A DNA stretch of 64,000 bases from Chelativorans petroleitrophicus. Lineage in GTDB: Bacteria; Pseudomonadota; Alphaproteobacteria; Rhizobiales; Rhizobiaceae. Positions 8,815-18,017 of this stretch are shown here, piece after piece. The position numbers and the translations under genes are program-made. The notes under the pieces are model-generated. The model did not search any database. It was not told the DNA's origin and worked only from the letters and a program-made list of their open reading frames with translations. Each line of letters begins with the position of its first letter. Position 1 is the stretch's first letter. The stretch is taken from positions 62,001 through 126,000 of the forward strand of contig NZ_JAODNV010000005.1 in assembly GCF_025398195.1 (NCBI RefSeq), given 5' to 3'.

Positions 8815-9422
8815 CCGTTGACCCCGATACGGGATTCCTTGCCCTGTATCAGCCTGCCGATATTTGCTCTGTGTGAAAAGAACACCAACACGCTCATAAG
8901 CAGGAAAAGCAGGGCCACCTGGCTGTAGCCCATGACGTAGAGCGCAATCGGCACGCAAACGGCGGCTGTTAGTGCGGCCAGCGACGAATACCGGCTGATG
9001 AACGCGACCAGGAGCCAGACGGCGGCGAAAAGCAGGGCGCCAGGCCAGGCGAGCGCTAGAAGCACGCCCAGATAGGTCGCCACGCCCTTGCCGCCCTTAA
9101 AGCCGAGCCAGACGGGGAAAAGATGGCCCAGAAAGGCCCCGAGGCCGGCGGCGGCCGCATAGTCCTGCCCATAGCGGCCGGCCAGAAGCACCACCACCGT
9201 GCCCTTGAGCGCGTCTAAGAGAAGCGTGAGCGCGGCAAGCCCCTTTCTGCCTGTGCGGAGCACATTGGTCGCGCCGATGTTTCCGGAGCCGATCCGCCGC
9301 ACGTCGCCGAGCCCAGCCATTCGGGTAAGCACGAGGCCGGAGGGAAACGAGCCGAAAAGATAACCGATGGCGAGCGCGACAAGGAGGTAGGGCAGGATAG
9401 CCGGCCAGCTTGTCATGTCCAT
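8811..9422 (-). CDS. plsY: Acyl-phosphate:glycerol-3-phosphate acyltransferase PlsY
   Basis: A 203-residue multi-pass inner-membrane enzyme (about five helices) that transfers the acyl group from acyl-phosphate to glycerol-3-phosphate, the first step of phospholipid synthesis. PlsY signature blocks are present: [15 protein letters not shown], the [19 protein letters not shown] loop, and [18 protein letters not shown]. Two in-frame ATGs (9422 and 9416) are possible starts; the first is used. It is coupled to dprA by a 4-base overlap and follows the dihydroorotase-like gene by 22 bases. Confidence 0.96.
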   Translation of the reverse strand: MDMTSWPAILPYLLVALAIGYLFGSFPSGLVLTRMAGLGDVRRIGSGNIGATNVLRTGRKGLAALTLLLDALKGTVVVLLAGRYGQDYAAAAGLGAFLGHLFPVWLGFKGGKGVATYLGVLLALAWPGALLFAAVWLLVAFISRYSSLAALTAAVCVPIALYVMGYSQVALLFLLMSVLVFFSHRANIGRLIQGKESRIGVNG

Positions 9423-9444
9423 GGGCGATCGATCTCCCGCAAGA

Positions 9445-10731
9445 TCAGGCTGAGAATACTGTGCGGCCTGCAACCATGGTTTGCAAGACCCTGCCTTGCA
9501 TGCGGGCACCCTCAAAGGCCGTATTCTTCGACAGTGAGCGGATATCCGCCTCGCGCACGATCCAGGGCGCTTCGAGATCAACCACAATCAGGTCGGCCGG
9601 AGCGCTGGGCCGTAGCGTGCCTCCCGGCAGACCGAAGAGCCGTGCCGGAGCGGTGGACAGGGCTTCCACCAGTCGCAACAGCGGCACATCCCCGGAGTGA
9701 TAGAGCCTGAGTGCGGCGGCAAGCAGCGTCTCCAGCCCAATCGCACCGGCGGCGGCTTCCTCGAAGGGCAGGCGCTTGGTGTCCACGTCCTGCGGATCGT
9801 GCGAGGAAACGATGATGTCGACGGTGCCTTCCTTCAGCGCCTCGACCATGGCGAGCCGGTCTTCCTCCGCGCGAAGCGGCGGCGAGAGCCGGAAGAAGGT
9901 GCGATATTCCCCGACATCGTTCTCGTTAAGGCAGAGGTGATTGATGCTGATCCCTGCGGTAACCTGGATTCCCTCCTCTTTCGCGCGCCGTACGGCCTCG
10001 GCCGACATGGCGGTGGAGATCTCGGCGGCGTGGTAGCGCGCGCCCGTAAGGCGCGCCAGCATCAGGTCGCGCTGGAGCGGAATGGCCTCCGCCTCGCGCG
10101 GAATGCCGGGCAGACCAAGCCAGCTCGCCAGCAGTCCCTCGTTCATGACGCCCCGGGAGGTGAGGTCGGGATCCTGCGTCGCATGGGCGACGACGAGCCC
10201 CATGTCGCGCGCATAGGTGAGCGCGCGCCGCATCGTAAGGGCGCTGGCAAGCGTCCGCCGACCCTGCGTCAGGGCCACGGCGCCTGCCGCCCGCAGGAGG
10301 CCGAACTCGCTGAGCTCGTCACCCTGCAGCCCTTTGGTGATCGCGGCGGCGGGATAGATGTTGACACAGGCGGTCTCACGTGCCGTGCGCAACACGAACT
10401 CTACCAGCGCGACATCGTCGATAACGGGCGCCGTGTCGGGCATCATGATGAAGGAGGTGATTCCGCCCGCCGCCGCCGCGTGGCTCGCCGAGGCGATCGT
10501 CTCGCGATGCTCGGCGCCCGGCTCACCGACGAAGACCCGGGCATCGACAAGCCCGGGCAGGATGGCCTTGCCCGCGCAGTCGACAACCGTTGCGCCGTCC
10601 GGCACGCCCTGGCCCAGCGCATTGCCACCGGCCGCGCGGATGGTCCCGTTTTCCACGATGACCGTGCCGATCTCATCGATGGCGCGCGAGGGATCGACGA
10701 TGCGGGCGTTCTGAAAAACGGTCGCGCTCAT
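9445..10731 (-). CDS. pyrC: Dihydroorotase-like protein, metal site degenerate (PyrC' type)
   Basis: A 428-residue member of the class I dihydroorotase family, the pyrimidine enzyme closing carbamoyl-aspartate to dihydroorotate. The fold-level motifs are kept ([37 protein letters not shown]), but the metal ligands are not. The HxH of DVHVHLREPG is R65-V-F67; the FTDDG aspartate region reads LTQGRR; the HVxHVST histidine is Glu in HAAEIST; the TDHAPH aspartate is Ser in VSSHDPQ. One ligand-type His (VVAHATQDP) remains. It is therefore probably a non-catalytic partner that holds PyrB together, as known for Pseudomonas PyrC', with a separate active enzyme elsewhere. Its ATG overlaps the pyrB stop. 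Confidence 0.88.
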   Translation of the reverse strand: MSATVFQNARIVDPSRAIDEIGTVIVENGTIRAAGGNALGQGVPDGATVVDCAGKAILPGLVDARVFVGEPGAEHRETIASASHAAAAGGITSFIMMPDTAPVIDDVALVEFVLRTARETACVNIYPAAAITKGLQGDELSEFGLLRAAGAVALTQGRRTLASALTMRRALTYARDMGLVVAHATQDPDLTSRGVMNEGLLASWLGLPGIPREAEAIPLQRDLMLARLTGARYHAAEISTAMSAEAVRRAKEEGIQVTAGISINHLCLNENDVGEYRTFFRLSPPLRAEEDRLAMVEALKEGTVDIIVSSHDPQDVDTKRLPFEEAAAGAIGLETLLAAALRLYHSGDVPLLRLVEALSTAPARLFGLPGGTLRPSAPADLIVVDLEAPWIVREADIRSLSKNTAFEGARMQGRVLQTMVAGRTVFSA

Positions 10732-11687
10732 GCGGCATCCTCGTTCCGGCGCGGGTCCAGCAATGCCTCCATCACCGCCATGCGCACGGCCACGCCCATT
10801 TCCACCTGTTCCTGGATAACGCTGCGCGGGCCGTCCGCCACATCGGAAGCGATCTCGATGCCGCGGTTCATGGGGCCGGGATGCATCACGAGCGCATCCT
10901 CCTTCGCGGCTTTCAGCTTCTCCGCATCGAGGCCGAAGAAGCGGAAATATTCGCGGGTGGAGGGCACGAAGGAGCCGGCCATGCGCTCACGCTGAAGCCG
11001 CAGCATCATGACGACGTCAGCACCTTTGAGCCCTTCCGCCATGGAGGTGAAGGATTCGGCCCCCATGCGCTCGATGCCTGAAGGGAGCAGCGTGGACGGG
11101 GCGATCACCCGGACACGCGCGCCCAGGGCATTGAGAAGGATAATGTTGGAGCGCGCTACCCGCGAATGCAGGATATCGCCGCAAATGGCGATAACAAGGC
11201 CGCCGATCCGCCCCTTTTCCCTGCGGATTGTCAGTGCATCGAGCAGTGCCTGCGTCGGGTGCTCATGCGCGCCATCGCCCGCGTTGACGACAGAACAGGT
11301 CACCTTCTGTGCCAGAAGGGCAGCGGCGCCCGCCGCCGAATGGCGGATGACCAGAATGTCGGGGCGCATGGCGTTGAGCGTTATCGCCGTGTCGAGCAGC
11401 GTCTCGCCCTTTTTGGCGGACGAGCTTGCCACCGACATGTTCATGACATCGGCGCCGAGGCGCTTGCCAGCCAGTTCGAAGGAGGATTGAGTGCGCGTCG
11501 AGGCTTCGTAGAAGAGGTTGATCTGCGTGCGCCCGCGCAGCGTGTTCCTCTTCTTTTCGGATTGCCGGGAAATGGCCACGGCAGCATCGGCCCGGTCGAG
11601 CAGTAGCTCGATGTCGGCCGGCGATAGGCCTTTGATGCCAAGCAGATGGCGGTGCGGAAAAAGGGGAAAGGCCGGCGCGTCGGTCAT
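10728..11687 (-). CDS. pyrB: Aspartate carbamoyltransferase catalytic subunit
   Basis: A 319-residue cytoplasmic enzyme that joins carbamoyl phosphate and aspartate, the committed step of pyrimidine synthesis. The carbamoyl-phosphate loop STRTQSSFE begins at S63, and the second-domain motifs [24 protein letters not shown] and [12 protein letters not shown] are intact. No pyrI regulatory subunit is seen. The next gene downstream (10731, 4-base overlap) is the degenerate dihydroorotase, the arrangement found where ATCase forms a dodecamer with an inactive PyrC. pyrB is divergent from the AidB-like gene across ~200 bases. Confidence 0.97.
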   Translation of the reverse strand: MTDAPAFPLFPHRHLLGIKGLSPADIELLLDRADAAVAISRQSEKKRNTLRGRTQINLFYEASTRTQSSFELAGKRLGADVMNMSVASSSAKKGETLLDTAITLNAMRPDILVIRHSAAGAAALLAQKVTCSVVNAGDGAHEHPTQALLDALTIRREKGRIGGLVIAICGDILHSRVARSNIILLNALGARVRVIAPSTLLPSGIERMGAESFTSMAEGLKGADVVMMLRLQRERMAGSFVPSTREYFRFFGLDAEKLKAAKEDALVMHPGPMNRGIEIASDVADGPRSVIQEQVEMGVAVRMAVMEALLDPRRNEDAA

Positions 11688-11885
11688 CTCGGATCGCTGC
11701 TATAGGCGGCTGCGATGATCTCCGCAAGCGTGCAAAAGCCTGTGCGTGGTTTCTCCCCGGCCATTTTCCTTCGAGAGGCAAAGCGGTTAAGTTCGTCGTA
11801 CATAATGTGTATCCCATACAAGACGGGGCAACCGCCGATCTTCCGGCAGTGCGGCCGAAGCCGCAAGGGCAGAGGAAATCCTTCA

Positions 11886-13514
11886 GTGGATCAGGAGGTT
11901 CTGAATCAGTCTCCCCCCATCAGCGGGACCAGCGCGTGGCGGTCCGACCCGCTGCTGATCCAGCTCGGTGAGGCCTTCTCCGAGTCCGTGCGCAAGGAGA
12001 TGGAGGTGCTGGGGCGCTTCGTGCGCGCGCAGGAGGCTCTGGAACTGGCGCGCCTGGCCAATACCCAGGTGCCGGTGCTGAAAACGCACGACCGCTACGG
12101 CCGGCGGGTGGACATAGTCGAATTTCATCCTGCCTATCACGCTTTGATGCGCCGCTCCGCAGGGGCGGGGCTCCATTCCTCCATCTGGGAGGATGGCGCG
12201 GACGAAAAGGGGCAGCGCCATCAGATAAGAGCCATGCGCTTTTATCTGATGGCGCAACTGGAATGCGGCCATTTGTGCCCACTTACTATGACGAATGCGG
12301 CGCTGGCGGCGCTGATGGTCTCGCCCAACCTTTTCCGCGCATGGGCGCCGCGTGTGATCTCCCGCAAATACGATCACACGAATCGCCCGGCTGCCCAGAA
12401 GCCCGGCGTCACCTTCGGCATGGGCATGACGGAAAAGCAGGGCGGCACGGATGTACGCGCCAATACGACTTATGCCGAGTCAGCGGGGGACGGGCTTTAC
12501 CGCATCACCGGGCACAAATGGTTCCTCTCCGCGCCGATGAGTGACGCATTTCTGGTTCTGGCACAGGCGAAGGATGGCCTTTCCTGCTTCCTCGTCCCCC
12601 GGCTCCGCGATGACGGGTCCGCAAACGGCCTTCTCCTCCAGCGCCTGAAGGACAAGCTCGGCAACCGGTCCAACGCCTCTTCCGAGGCCGAATTCCATGG
12701 GGCGCTGGGCTATCTGGTCGGCGAGCCCGGAGCCGGCATTCGCACCATCATGGACATGGTGACGCTCACGCGGCTCGATTGCGCCGTTGCCTCCGCCGGG
12801 TTGATGCGGGCGGCACTTGCCGAGGCGGTGCATCACACGCGCCACCGCAAGGTCTTCGGCAAGGCGCTTGTGGAACAGCCGCTGATGGGCCGCGTGCTGG
12901 CTGACCTCGCCCTTGATGTTGCCGCGGCCACGGCGCTCGCCTTCCGGCTTGCCCGTGCTTTCGACGTGGCCGCTGCAGATCGCGCCGAGGCGGCCTATGC
13001 GCGCGTGATGACGCCGGTGACGAAATACTGGGTATGCAAGATCGCGCCTGCCATCATCTATGAAGCCATGGAGTGCCTGGGTGGCAACGGTTATGTGGAG
13101 GATTGGCCGCTTGCCCGCTACTATCGAGAGGCTCCGGTGAATGCGATCTGGGAGGGCTCGGGCAACGTAATGGCCCTCGATGTCCTGCGCGTTCTGTCGC
13201 GCAACGGCGCTCTGTTCGAGGCGGTGCTGGAAGGCATCGGCGGCGATCTCGGCAAGAGCGGCGGCAGGACGGTCGAGGTGCTCAGGGCGGCGATGCGCGT
13301 CTGCGAGAGCGACGAGGGGGCGGCGCGCATACTCGTAGAGCAGCTGGCGCTGGCGGCAGCCGCCGCCGAACTCAGACGCTTGGGCGCCGGACGGGTTGCT
13401 GATGCCTTCATCGAGACGCGCCTTGCCGGTCAATGGCGCGCCACCTATGGCATGCTCGACGCCCGTCACGATGCCACAGCCATCATCGACGTGCTCTATC
13501 CGGAAGCGCTCTGA
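11886..13514 (+). CDS. aidB: AidB-like acyl-CoA dehydrogenase family protein
   Basis: From the GTG at 11886 the protein has 542 residues, almost exactly the length of E. coli AidB (541), and AGAGGA precedes the GTG. It has the AidB-specific N-terminal extension, the acyl-CoA dehydrogenase FAD blocks FGMGMTEKQGGTDVRANTT and ITGHKWFLSAPMSDAF, the SSxAEFHGALGYLVGEPGAG core, and YEAMECLGGNGYVED near the usual catalytic site. AidB is a flavoprotein of the alkylation (adaptive) response that binds DNA; whether this protein acts in DNA protection or as an acyl-CoA dehydrogenase cannot be told from sequence. An upstream ATG (11715) would add 57 residues of poor quality. Confidence 0.88.
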   Translation: MDQEVLNQSPPISGTSAWRSDPLLIQLGEAFSESVRKEMEVLGRFVRAQEALELARLANTQVPVLKTHDRYGRRVDIVEFHPAYHALMRRSAGAGLHSSIWEDGADEKGQRHQIRAMRFYLMAQLECGHLCPLTMTNAALAALMVSPNLFRAWAPRVISRKYDHTNRPAAQKPGVTFGMGMTEKQGGTDVRANTTYAESAGDGLYRITGHKWFLSAPMSDAFLVLAQAKDGLSCFLVPRLRDDGSANGLLLQRLKDKLGNRSNASSEAEFHGALGYLVGEPGAGIRTIMDMVTLTRLDCAVASAGLMRAALAEAVHHTRHRKVFGKALVEQPLMGRVLADLALDVAAATALAFRLARAFDVAAADRAEAAYARVMTPVTKYWVCKIAPAIIYEAMECLGGNGYVEDWPLARYYREAPVNAIWEGSGNVMALDVLRVLSRNGALFEAVLEGIGGDLGKSGGRTVEVLRAAMRVCESDEGAARILVEQLALAAAAAELRRLGAGRVADAFIETRLAGQWRATYGMLDARHDATAIIDVLYPEAL

Positions 13515-13624
13515 GGGCCACTGCCTGCCCGCCCGCAATTAAGGTTAACGCAAGCCTGCAGTTGCGCGCCGGTCGCGGCGGAGCCACTTTGGATGTGCCC
13601 ACGGAAGGGACGAAGGGAGGTGCC

Positions 13625-13921
13625 GTGCGCTACATCCTGTTTTTCTGGGCGTTGCCGCTCGGGTTCTTCTGGGGCTGGTACTACCTTTCGCTCATGGATG
13701 TTGGCGAGCGCATGCTGACGCGCGAGGCGAACCGTCTCGTCTTCGAGTTCTACGGCAATATCCTCGGGATTGAGCCTGCGACCCTCCCGGCACTCATGGC
13801 GCAGGGCTGCCTGATCGACAGCCTCATCATCTTCGCCTTCTTCGCATTCCGCCAGAGAAGGGCTGTTTGCAAGCGGCTTGCCGAACGCGGCTACCGGTGG
13901 ATGTGGGCCCGCAGCGCCTGA
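13625..13921 (+). CDS. Small membrane protein, DUF6105-like
   Basis: A 98-residue protein from a GTG at 13625, preceded by GAAGGGAGG. An N-terminal hydrophobic helix ([19 protein letters not shown]) and a second one near 60-77 ([13 protein letters not shown]) flank the segment [19 protein letters not shown], followed by a basic tail. This matches my memory of the rhizobial DUF6105 family, whose function is unknown; the family name is from memory, not a search. The last 31 bases overlap the convergent ruvX gene. Confidence 0.75.
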   Translation: MRYILFFWALPLGFFWGWYYLSLMDVGERMLTREANRLVFEFYGNILGIEPATLPALMAQGCLIDSLIIFAFFAFRQRRAVCKRLAERGYRWMWARSA

Positions 13922-14373
13922 AGCCTGTCCAGCGCGCCCTGTAGAATAAAGGCGGCTGCTGACGAATCGATGCGCTCCGCGCGCTTCTTGCGCGAAACGT
14001 CCATCTCGATCAGCATACGTTCGGCAGCCACCGTGGAAAGCCGCTCGTCCCAGAAGGCGAACAGTAGGTTCGTCTTCGGCATGAGATTGCGCACGAAAGC
14101 GCGGGTGGATTGCGCGCGCGGCCCCTCTGTGCCATCCATGTTGACCGGAAGCCCGACGATCACACCGCCAGCGTTCTCGTGAGACAGAAGACGCAGCAAC
14201 GCCTCCGCGTCCTCAGAGAACTTGCTGCGCTTGATCACCGTCCGCGGGACGGCGAAGGAGAGTCCGAGATCGGAGATCGCCACGCCGATGGTCTTCGTCC
14301 CGAGATCGATGCCCGCCAGCGGCCGGCCCACCGGGCGCTTTTCCTCCAGCTCTTCGATCGAAACCACACTCAA
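13891..14373 (-). CDS. ruvX: Holliday-junction-resolvase-like / pre-16S rRNA nuclease RuvX (YqgF)
   Basis: A 160-residue RNase-H-fold protein. It has the first acidic motif [15 protein letters not shown], the central [11 protein letters not shown] block, [12 protein letters not shown] and a C-terminal [17 protein letters not shown], all standard for YqgF/RuvX, which trims the 5' end of 16S rRNA precursor in E. coli. The ATG at 14373 follows a divergent 77-base gap to the MBL hydrolase gene. Its 3' end overlaps the convergent membrane-protein gene by 31 bases. Confidence 0.94.
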   Translation of the reverse strand: MSVVSIEELEEKRPVGRPLAGIDLGTKTIGVAISDLGLSFAVPRTVIKRSKFSEDAEALLRLLSHENAGGVIVGLPVNMDGTEGPRAQSTRAFVRNLMPKTNLLFAFWDERLSTVAAERMLIEMDVSRKKRAERIDSSAAAFILQGALDRLQALRAHIHR

Positions 14374-14450
14374 CGGGTCAATCCACCTTGGACAGTGTTG
14401 CCAGCCGTTCTATCCTTCACTCAACGGTCGGACAATCGAGGAGTGTTTGA

Positions 14451-15152
14451 ATGAAAATAACCTGGTACGGACATTCTGCCTTCCGGATCGAGGCTGGCAA
14501 TGCCAGAATCCTCATCGATCCGTTTCTTTCTGGAAATCCCACCTGGAACGGCGGATGGGAAGGACCCGCCGAAGGTATCACGCACGTGTTGCTCACGCAC
14601 GGCCATAGCGATCATGTCGGCGATGCCCTCGATATCCTGAAAAAGACCGGCGCCATGCTGGTCGCCAATGCCGAAATCTGCACCTATTTTTCGGACAAGG
14701 GGATCGAGAAGGTGAATCCCGGCAACCACGGCGGAACGGTGGATTGCGGCGGCTTCACAACCACCTTCGTCAATGCGCTCCATTCCTCCTCGCTCACCCA
14801 GGAAGGCGGCGCAAATGTCTATCTGGGCAATCCGCTCGGACTGGTCCTGCACTTCCCGGACGACAAGACGCTCTATCACATGGGCGACACCGATATTTTC
14901 GGCGACATGGCGCTTATTCAGGAGCTGCACCAGCCGCAGATCGGCATCGTGCCAATCGGTGACCGCTTCACCATGGGCGGCGCAGTGGCCGCGCTTGCTT
15001 GCCGGCGCTATTTCAGCTTCGAGACCGTCATTCCGTGCCACTACGGAACCTTCCCGCTGCTCGACCAGACGGCCGACAAGTTCGTGAAGGGCCTGAAAGG
15101 AACGGAAATAAAGGTCGTTGTGCCCGAGCGCGGCAGCCCGGTGGAACTCTAG
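14451..15152 (+). CDS. UPF0173-type metal-dependent hydrolase (MBL fold)
   Basis: A 233-residue cytoplasmic metallo-beta-lactamase-fold protein. The metal motif is [13 protein letters not shown] (H50, H52, D54, H55); further ligands lie in HSS (about residue 110), the [10 protein letters not shown] loop and the C-terminal CHYGTFP. Length and these blocks match the UPF0173/YtkL-like family, of unknown substrate. It stands alone, divergent from ruvX, 79 bases before gatC. Confidence 0.93.
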   Translation: MKITWYGHSAFRIEAGNARILIDPFLSGNPTWNGGWEGPAEGITHVLLTHGHSDHVGDALDILKKTGAMLVANAEICTYFSDKGIEKVNPGNHGGTVDCGGFTTTFVNALHSSSLTQEGGANVYLGNPLGLVLHFPDDKTLYHMGDTDIFGDMALIQELHQPQIGIVPIGDRFTMGGAVAALACRRYFSFETVIPCHYGTFPLLDQTADKFVKGLKGTEIKVVVPERGSPVEL

Positions 15153-15231
15153 CCGGGCGGCCGCGATCGCTGTTGCGTAGGGCGCCGGGCGCGACTATAG
15201 CCACCAGCGTTGCTGCCAAGGAAGGAAAGCG

Positions 15232-15519
15232 ATGTCCGTTGACACCGAGACCGTACGGCGCGTGGCAAAACTCGCCCGGATTGCCGTGGAGGAGGAAGAC
15301 CTCGAGCGTATGGCCGGGGAGCTCAATGCCATCCTCGGCTTTGTCGAGCAGTTGAATGAGGTGGACGTATCCGGCGTCGAGCCCATGACCTCGGTGATCC
15401 CCATTGCCATGAAGATGCGGTCGGACGAGGTTACCGACGGGGGAAAGGCGGACGATATCGTCGCCAACGCGCCGCAGAGCGGCGAGAACTTCTTCCTCGT
15501 GCCGAAGGTGGTGGAGTAG
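15232..15519 (+). CDS. gatC: Asp-tRNA(Asn)/Glu-tRNA(Gln) amidotransferase subunit C
   Basis: A 95-residue Gat[21 protein letters not shown]..., the helix [19 protein letters not shown], then [18 protein letters not shown] and [13 protein letters not shown], all standard. GatC stabilises the GatA-GatB complex that amidates mischarged Glu-tRNA(Gln) and Asp-tRNA(Asn). AGGAAAG precedes the ATG. gatA follows, but an acetyltransferase gene is inserted between them; gatB is not in the window. Confidence 0.97.
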   Translation: MSVDTETVRRVAKLARIAVEEEDLERMAGELNAILGFVEQLNEVDVSGVEPMTSVIPIAMKMRSDEVTDGGKADDIVANAPQSGENFFLVPKVVE

Positions 15520-15522
15520 GGC

Positions 15523-15999
15523 ATGCCCATCGCCATCGCCGCGGAAACACCGCTGCAGGACGACGTACGCGCGCTGATTGCGGAACTGAACAAGGAGCTT
15601 TTGGCGCTGACGCCGCCCGAGTTCTGCTTTCACATGACGTCGGAACAGATGGCAACGCCCGCCACGACGCTGTTCGTGGCGCGTGATGAGGGCCAGGCTG
15701 TGGCCTGCGGCGCGCTGCACCGTCATGAAGGCGGCGTCGGCGAGGTGAAGCGCATGTATACCCGTCCTTCCCATCGCGGGCGCGGCACCGGCGGCATGAT
15801 CATTGCCCATATCGAGGCGCTTGCGCGTCAAGAGGGTTTGACGAAGCTGGTGCTGGAGACCGGCGACCGGCATCCCGCCGCTTGGGCCGTCTACGAGCGC
15901 GCGGGCTTCACCCGCTGCGGCCCCGTGCTCGATTATCCGGACTCCCAATGGTCCGTCTTCTACGAAAAGAACCTTACCGCCCAGCCGGCTGTTGCTTGA
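15523..15999 (+). CDS. GNAT family N-acetyltransferase
   Basis: A 158-residue acetyltransferase. The acetyl-CoA pyrophosphate loop appears as VKRMYTRPSHRGRGTGGMII (the R/QxxGxG/A motif), followed by ALARQEGLTKLVLETGDRHPAAWAVYERAGFTRCG. The PPEFCFHM and KLVLETG blocks resemble small-molecule or amino-acid acetyltransferases; the substrate is unknown. Only three bases separate it from gatC and 12 from gatA, so it is part of the gat transcript. Confidence 0.92.
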   Translation: MPIAIAAETPLQDDVRALIAELNKELLALTPPEFCFHMTSEQMATPATTLFVARDEGQAVACGALHRHEGGVGEVKRMYTRPSHRGRGTGGMIIAHIEALARQEGLTKLVLETGDRHPAAWAVYERAGFTRCGPVLDYPDSQWSVFYEKNLTAQPAVA

Positions 16000-16011
16000 A
16001 CGGACGATTTC

Positions 16012-17493
16012 ATGACCGAACTGACCAAACTCACAATCTCCGAAATCCGGGCCAAGCTGGGTGCCAGGGAATTTACGGCGCTCGAACTGACCGAGGCCTA
16101 TCTTTCCGCCATCGAGGCGGCGAACAAAAAGCTTAACGCCTATGTGACGGTCACCGCCGACAAGGCGCGCGAGATGGCCAAGGCATCGGACGCGCGCATC
16201 ATGCAGGGTGAGGCGCGGCCGCTGGAGGGCGTGCCGCTCGGCATCAAGGACCTGTTCGCGACCGAGGGGGTACACACCCAGGCCTGCAGCCATATCCTCG
16301 ACGGCTTCAAGCCGCGCTACGAATCCACCGTCACCGCCAATCTTTGGGCGGACGGGGCCGTCATGCTCGGCAAGCTGAACATGGACGAGTTCGCCATGGG
16401 CTCGTCCAACGAGACGTCCTATTACGGTCCGGTGGTGAACCCGTGGCGCGAGGAGGGCGGCAACAAGGATCTCGTGCCCGGCGGTTCCTCGGGCGGCTCG
16501 GCCGCAGCGGTAGCCGCATGGCTCTGCGCCGGCGCCACGGCCACGGACACGGGCGGCTCCATCCGCCAACCTGCAGCCTTTACCGCGACCGTCGGGATCA
16601 AGCCCACCTATGGGCGCTGCTCGCGCTGGGGCATCGTCGCCTTCGCCTCGTCACTCGACCAGGCGGGGCCGATTGCCCGTGACGTGCGGGATGCGGCGAT
16701 CCTGCTCAAATCCATGGCCTCGGTCGATCCGAAGGATACGACCTCGGTAGACCGGCCGGTGCCGGACTACGAGACGGCGGTCGGCCAGTCTGTCAAGGGG
16801 CTGAAGATCGGCATTCCGAAGGAATACCGCGTCGACGGCATGCCCGCCGAGATCGAAGCGCTGTGGCAGAAGGGCATCGAATGGATGCGCGAGGCGGGGG
16901 CCGAGATCGTGGACATCTCGCTGCCGCACACCAAATACGCTTTGCCGGCCTATTACATCGTCGCGCCGGCGGAGGCCTCCTCCAACCTCGCCCGCTATGA
17001 CGGCGTGCGCTATGGGCTGCGCGTGCCCGGCCGCGACATCACGGAAATGTACGAGAAGACGCGCGCCGCAGGCTTCGGCCGGGAAGTGAAGCGTCGCGTG
17101 ATGATTGGCACCTATGTCCTGTCGGCCGGCTATTACGATGCCTATTATCTGCGCGCGCAGAAGGTGCGGACCCTCATCAAGCGCGATTTCGAGCAGGTGT
17201 TCGAGGCGGGTGTTGACGCGATACTCACACCTGCGACGCCGTCCGCCGCCTTCGGCATCGCCGACCAGGAGATGAATGAGGACCCGGTGAAAATGTATCT
17301 GAACGACATCTTCACCGTCACCGTGAACATGGCGGGCCTGCCGGGTATTGCCGTGCCCGCCGGTCTCGACTCCAGGGGGCTGCCGCTCGGCCTGCAGCTC
17401 ATCGGCAGGCCTTTCGATGAGGAGATGTTGTTCCGGACGGCCTATGTCATCGAACAGGCTGCGGGCCGCTTCGAGCCGCGGCGCTGGTGGTAG
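16012..17493 (+). CDS. gatA: Asp-tRNA(Asn)/Glu-tRNA(Gln) amidotransferase subunit A
   Basis: A 493-residue amidase-signature enzyme that releases ammonia from glutamine for tRNA-dependent amidation. The Ser-cisSer-Lys triad is visible: K79 (GIKDLF), S159 in the [15 protein letters not shown] loop and S183 in [13 protein letters not shown]. The later blocks [15 protein letters not shown] and [20 protein letters not shown] are typical. It is coupled to the gatC-GNAT genes; gatB must be elsewhere. No strong terminator follows. Confidence 0.98.
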   Translation: MTELTKLTISEIRAKLGAREFTALELTEAYLSAIEAANKKLNAYVTVTADKAREMAKASDARIMQGEARPLEGVPLGIKDLFATEGVHTQACSHILDGFKPRYESTVTANLWADGAVMLGKLNMDEFAMGSSNETSYYGPVVNPWREEGGNKDLVPGGSSGGSAAAVAAWLCAGATATDTGGSIRQPAAFTATVGIKPTYGRCSRWGIVAFASSLDQAGPIARDVRDAAILLKSMASVDPKDTTSVDRPVPDYETAVGQSVKGLKIGIPKEYRVDGMPAEIEALWQKGIEWMREAGAEIVDISLPHTKYALPAYYIVAPAEASSNLARYDGVRYGLRVPGRDITEMYEKTRAAGFGREVKRRVMIGTYVLSAGYYDAYYLRAQKVRTLIKRDFEQVFEAGVDAILTPATPSAAFGIADQEMNEDPVKMYLNDIFTVTVNMAGLPGIAVPAGLDSRGLPLGLQLIGRPFDEEMLFRTAYVIEQAAGRFEPRRWW

Positions 17494-17693
17494 TCCCGCG
17501 CAGGCGGGTTAGTGAGCCCCATTCCTGCCATAATCCCTGAAATTTCGTAACCGGCGCCTTTCAGCTAACCCCTTGGAAATGTTAACTGATCGCTTAAATT
17601 TAACCGACTTAAACGCTTATTTGCCTGTTTCCTGCCGCTTTTTCTGTTGCCACGGGACCGGTGTAGGGCTATTCGGGCTGCCGCGACGGGCTT

Positions 17694-17864
17694 ATGACAA
17701 AGTCATCGCACAGCGCAATGAAACACGAGAATTCCATGGACGATACCGTTCAGAAGTCGTGCTGGGGCGTTGCCGTCAAGGCAAGCCTCGGTCTCGCCGG
17801 CATCATCCTGCTGGCCTGGCTTTTTGCCGGAGGTGACGCGGTCACGGTAATCGCAGCAAGCTGA
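17694..17864 (+). CDS. Tiny single-pass membrane protein (56 aa)
   Basis: Not recognised. From the ATG at 17694 it is 56 residues; shorter ATG starts (17718, 17736) give 48 or 42. The N-terminal half is polar (MDDTVQKSCWGV); one transmembrane helix follows (ASLGLAGIILLAWLFAGG, about 31-48), and a short tail ends VTVIAAS. A well-formed rightward terminator begins 23 bases after the stop, which supports a short transcript of its own. It is upstream of, and in the same direction as, the serine deaminase gene. Confidence 0.5.
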   Translation: MTKSSHSAMKHENSMDDTVQKSCWGVAVKASLGLAGIILLAWLFAGGDAVTVIAAS

Positions 17865-17886
17865 AAAGCACGTTGGTTCTGACAGA

Positions 17887-17925
17887 AGAGGGGTGCGGCC
17901 GAATGGCCGCGCCCCCTTTGTTTTT
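17887..17925 (+). terminator. Rho-independent terminator after the 56-aa membrane protein
   Basis: A long G+C stem (GAGGGGTGCGGCC pairing with GGCCGCGCCCCCTT, one or two mismatches) around a GAAT loop is followed by GTTTTT. It separates the small gene from sdaA. Confidence 0.8.
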
Positions 17926-18017
17926 GCCTCTTGTTTTGCCCTTGTGATGTCGCTCCCTGACACGCATATGAGGCGTATCATGCGCATTGCTGCGATAAAT
18001 CGCAGCTGGAGTTGATC

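Noticed and set aside
9697-10995. A 432-residue plus-strand ORF over pyrC and the end of pyrB.
   Set aside because: It spans the junction of two overlapping genes on the other strand, with a composition typical of shadow frames.
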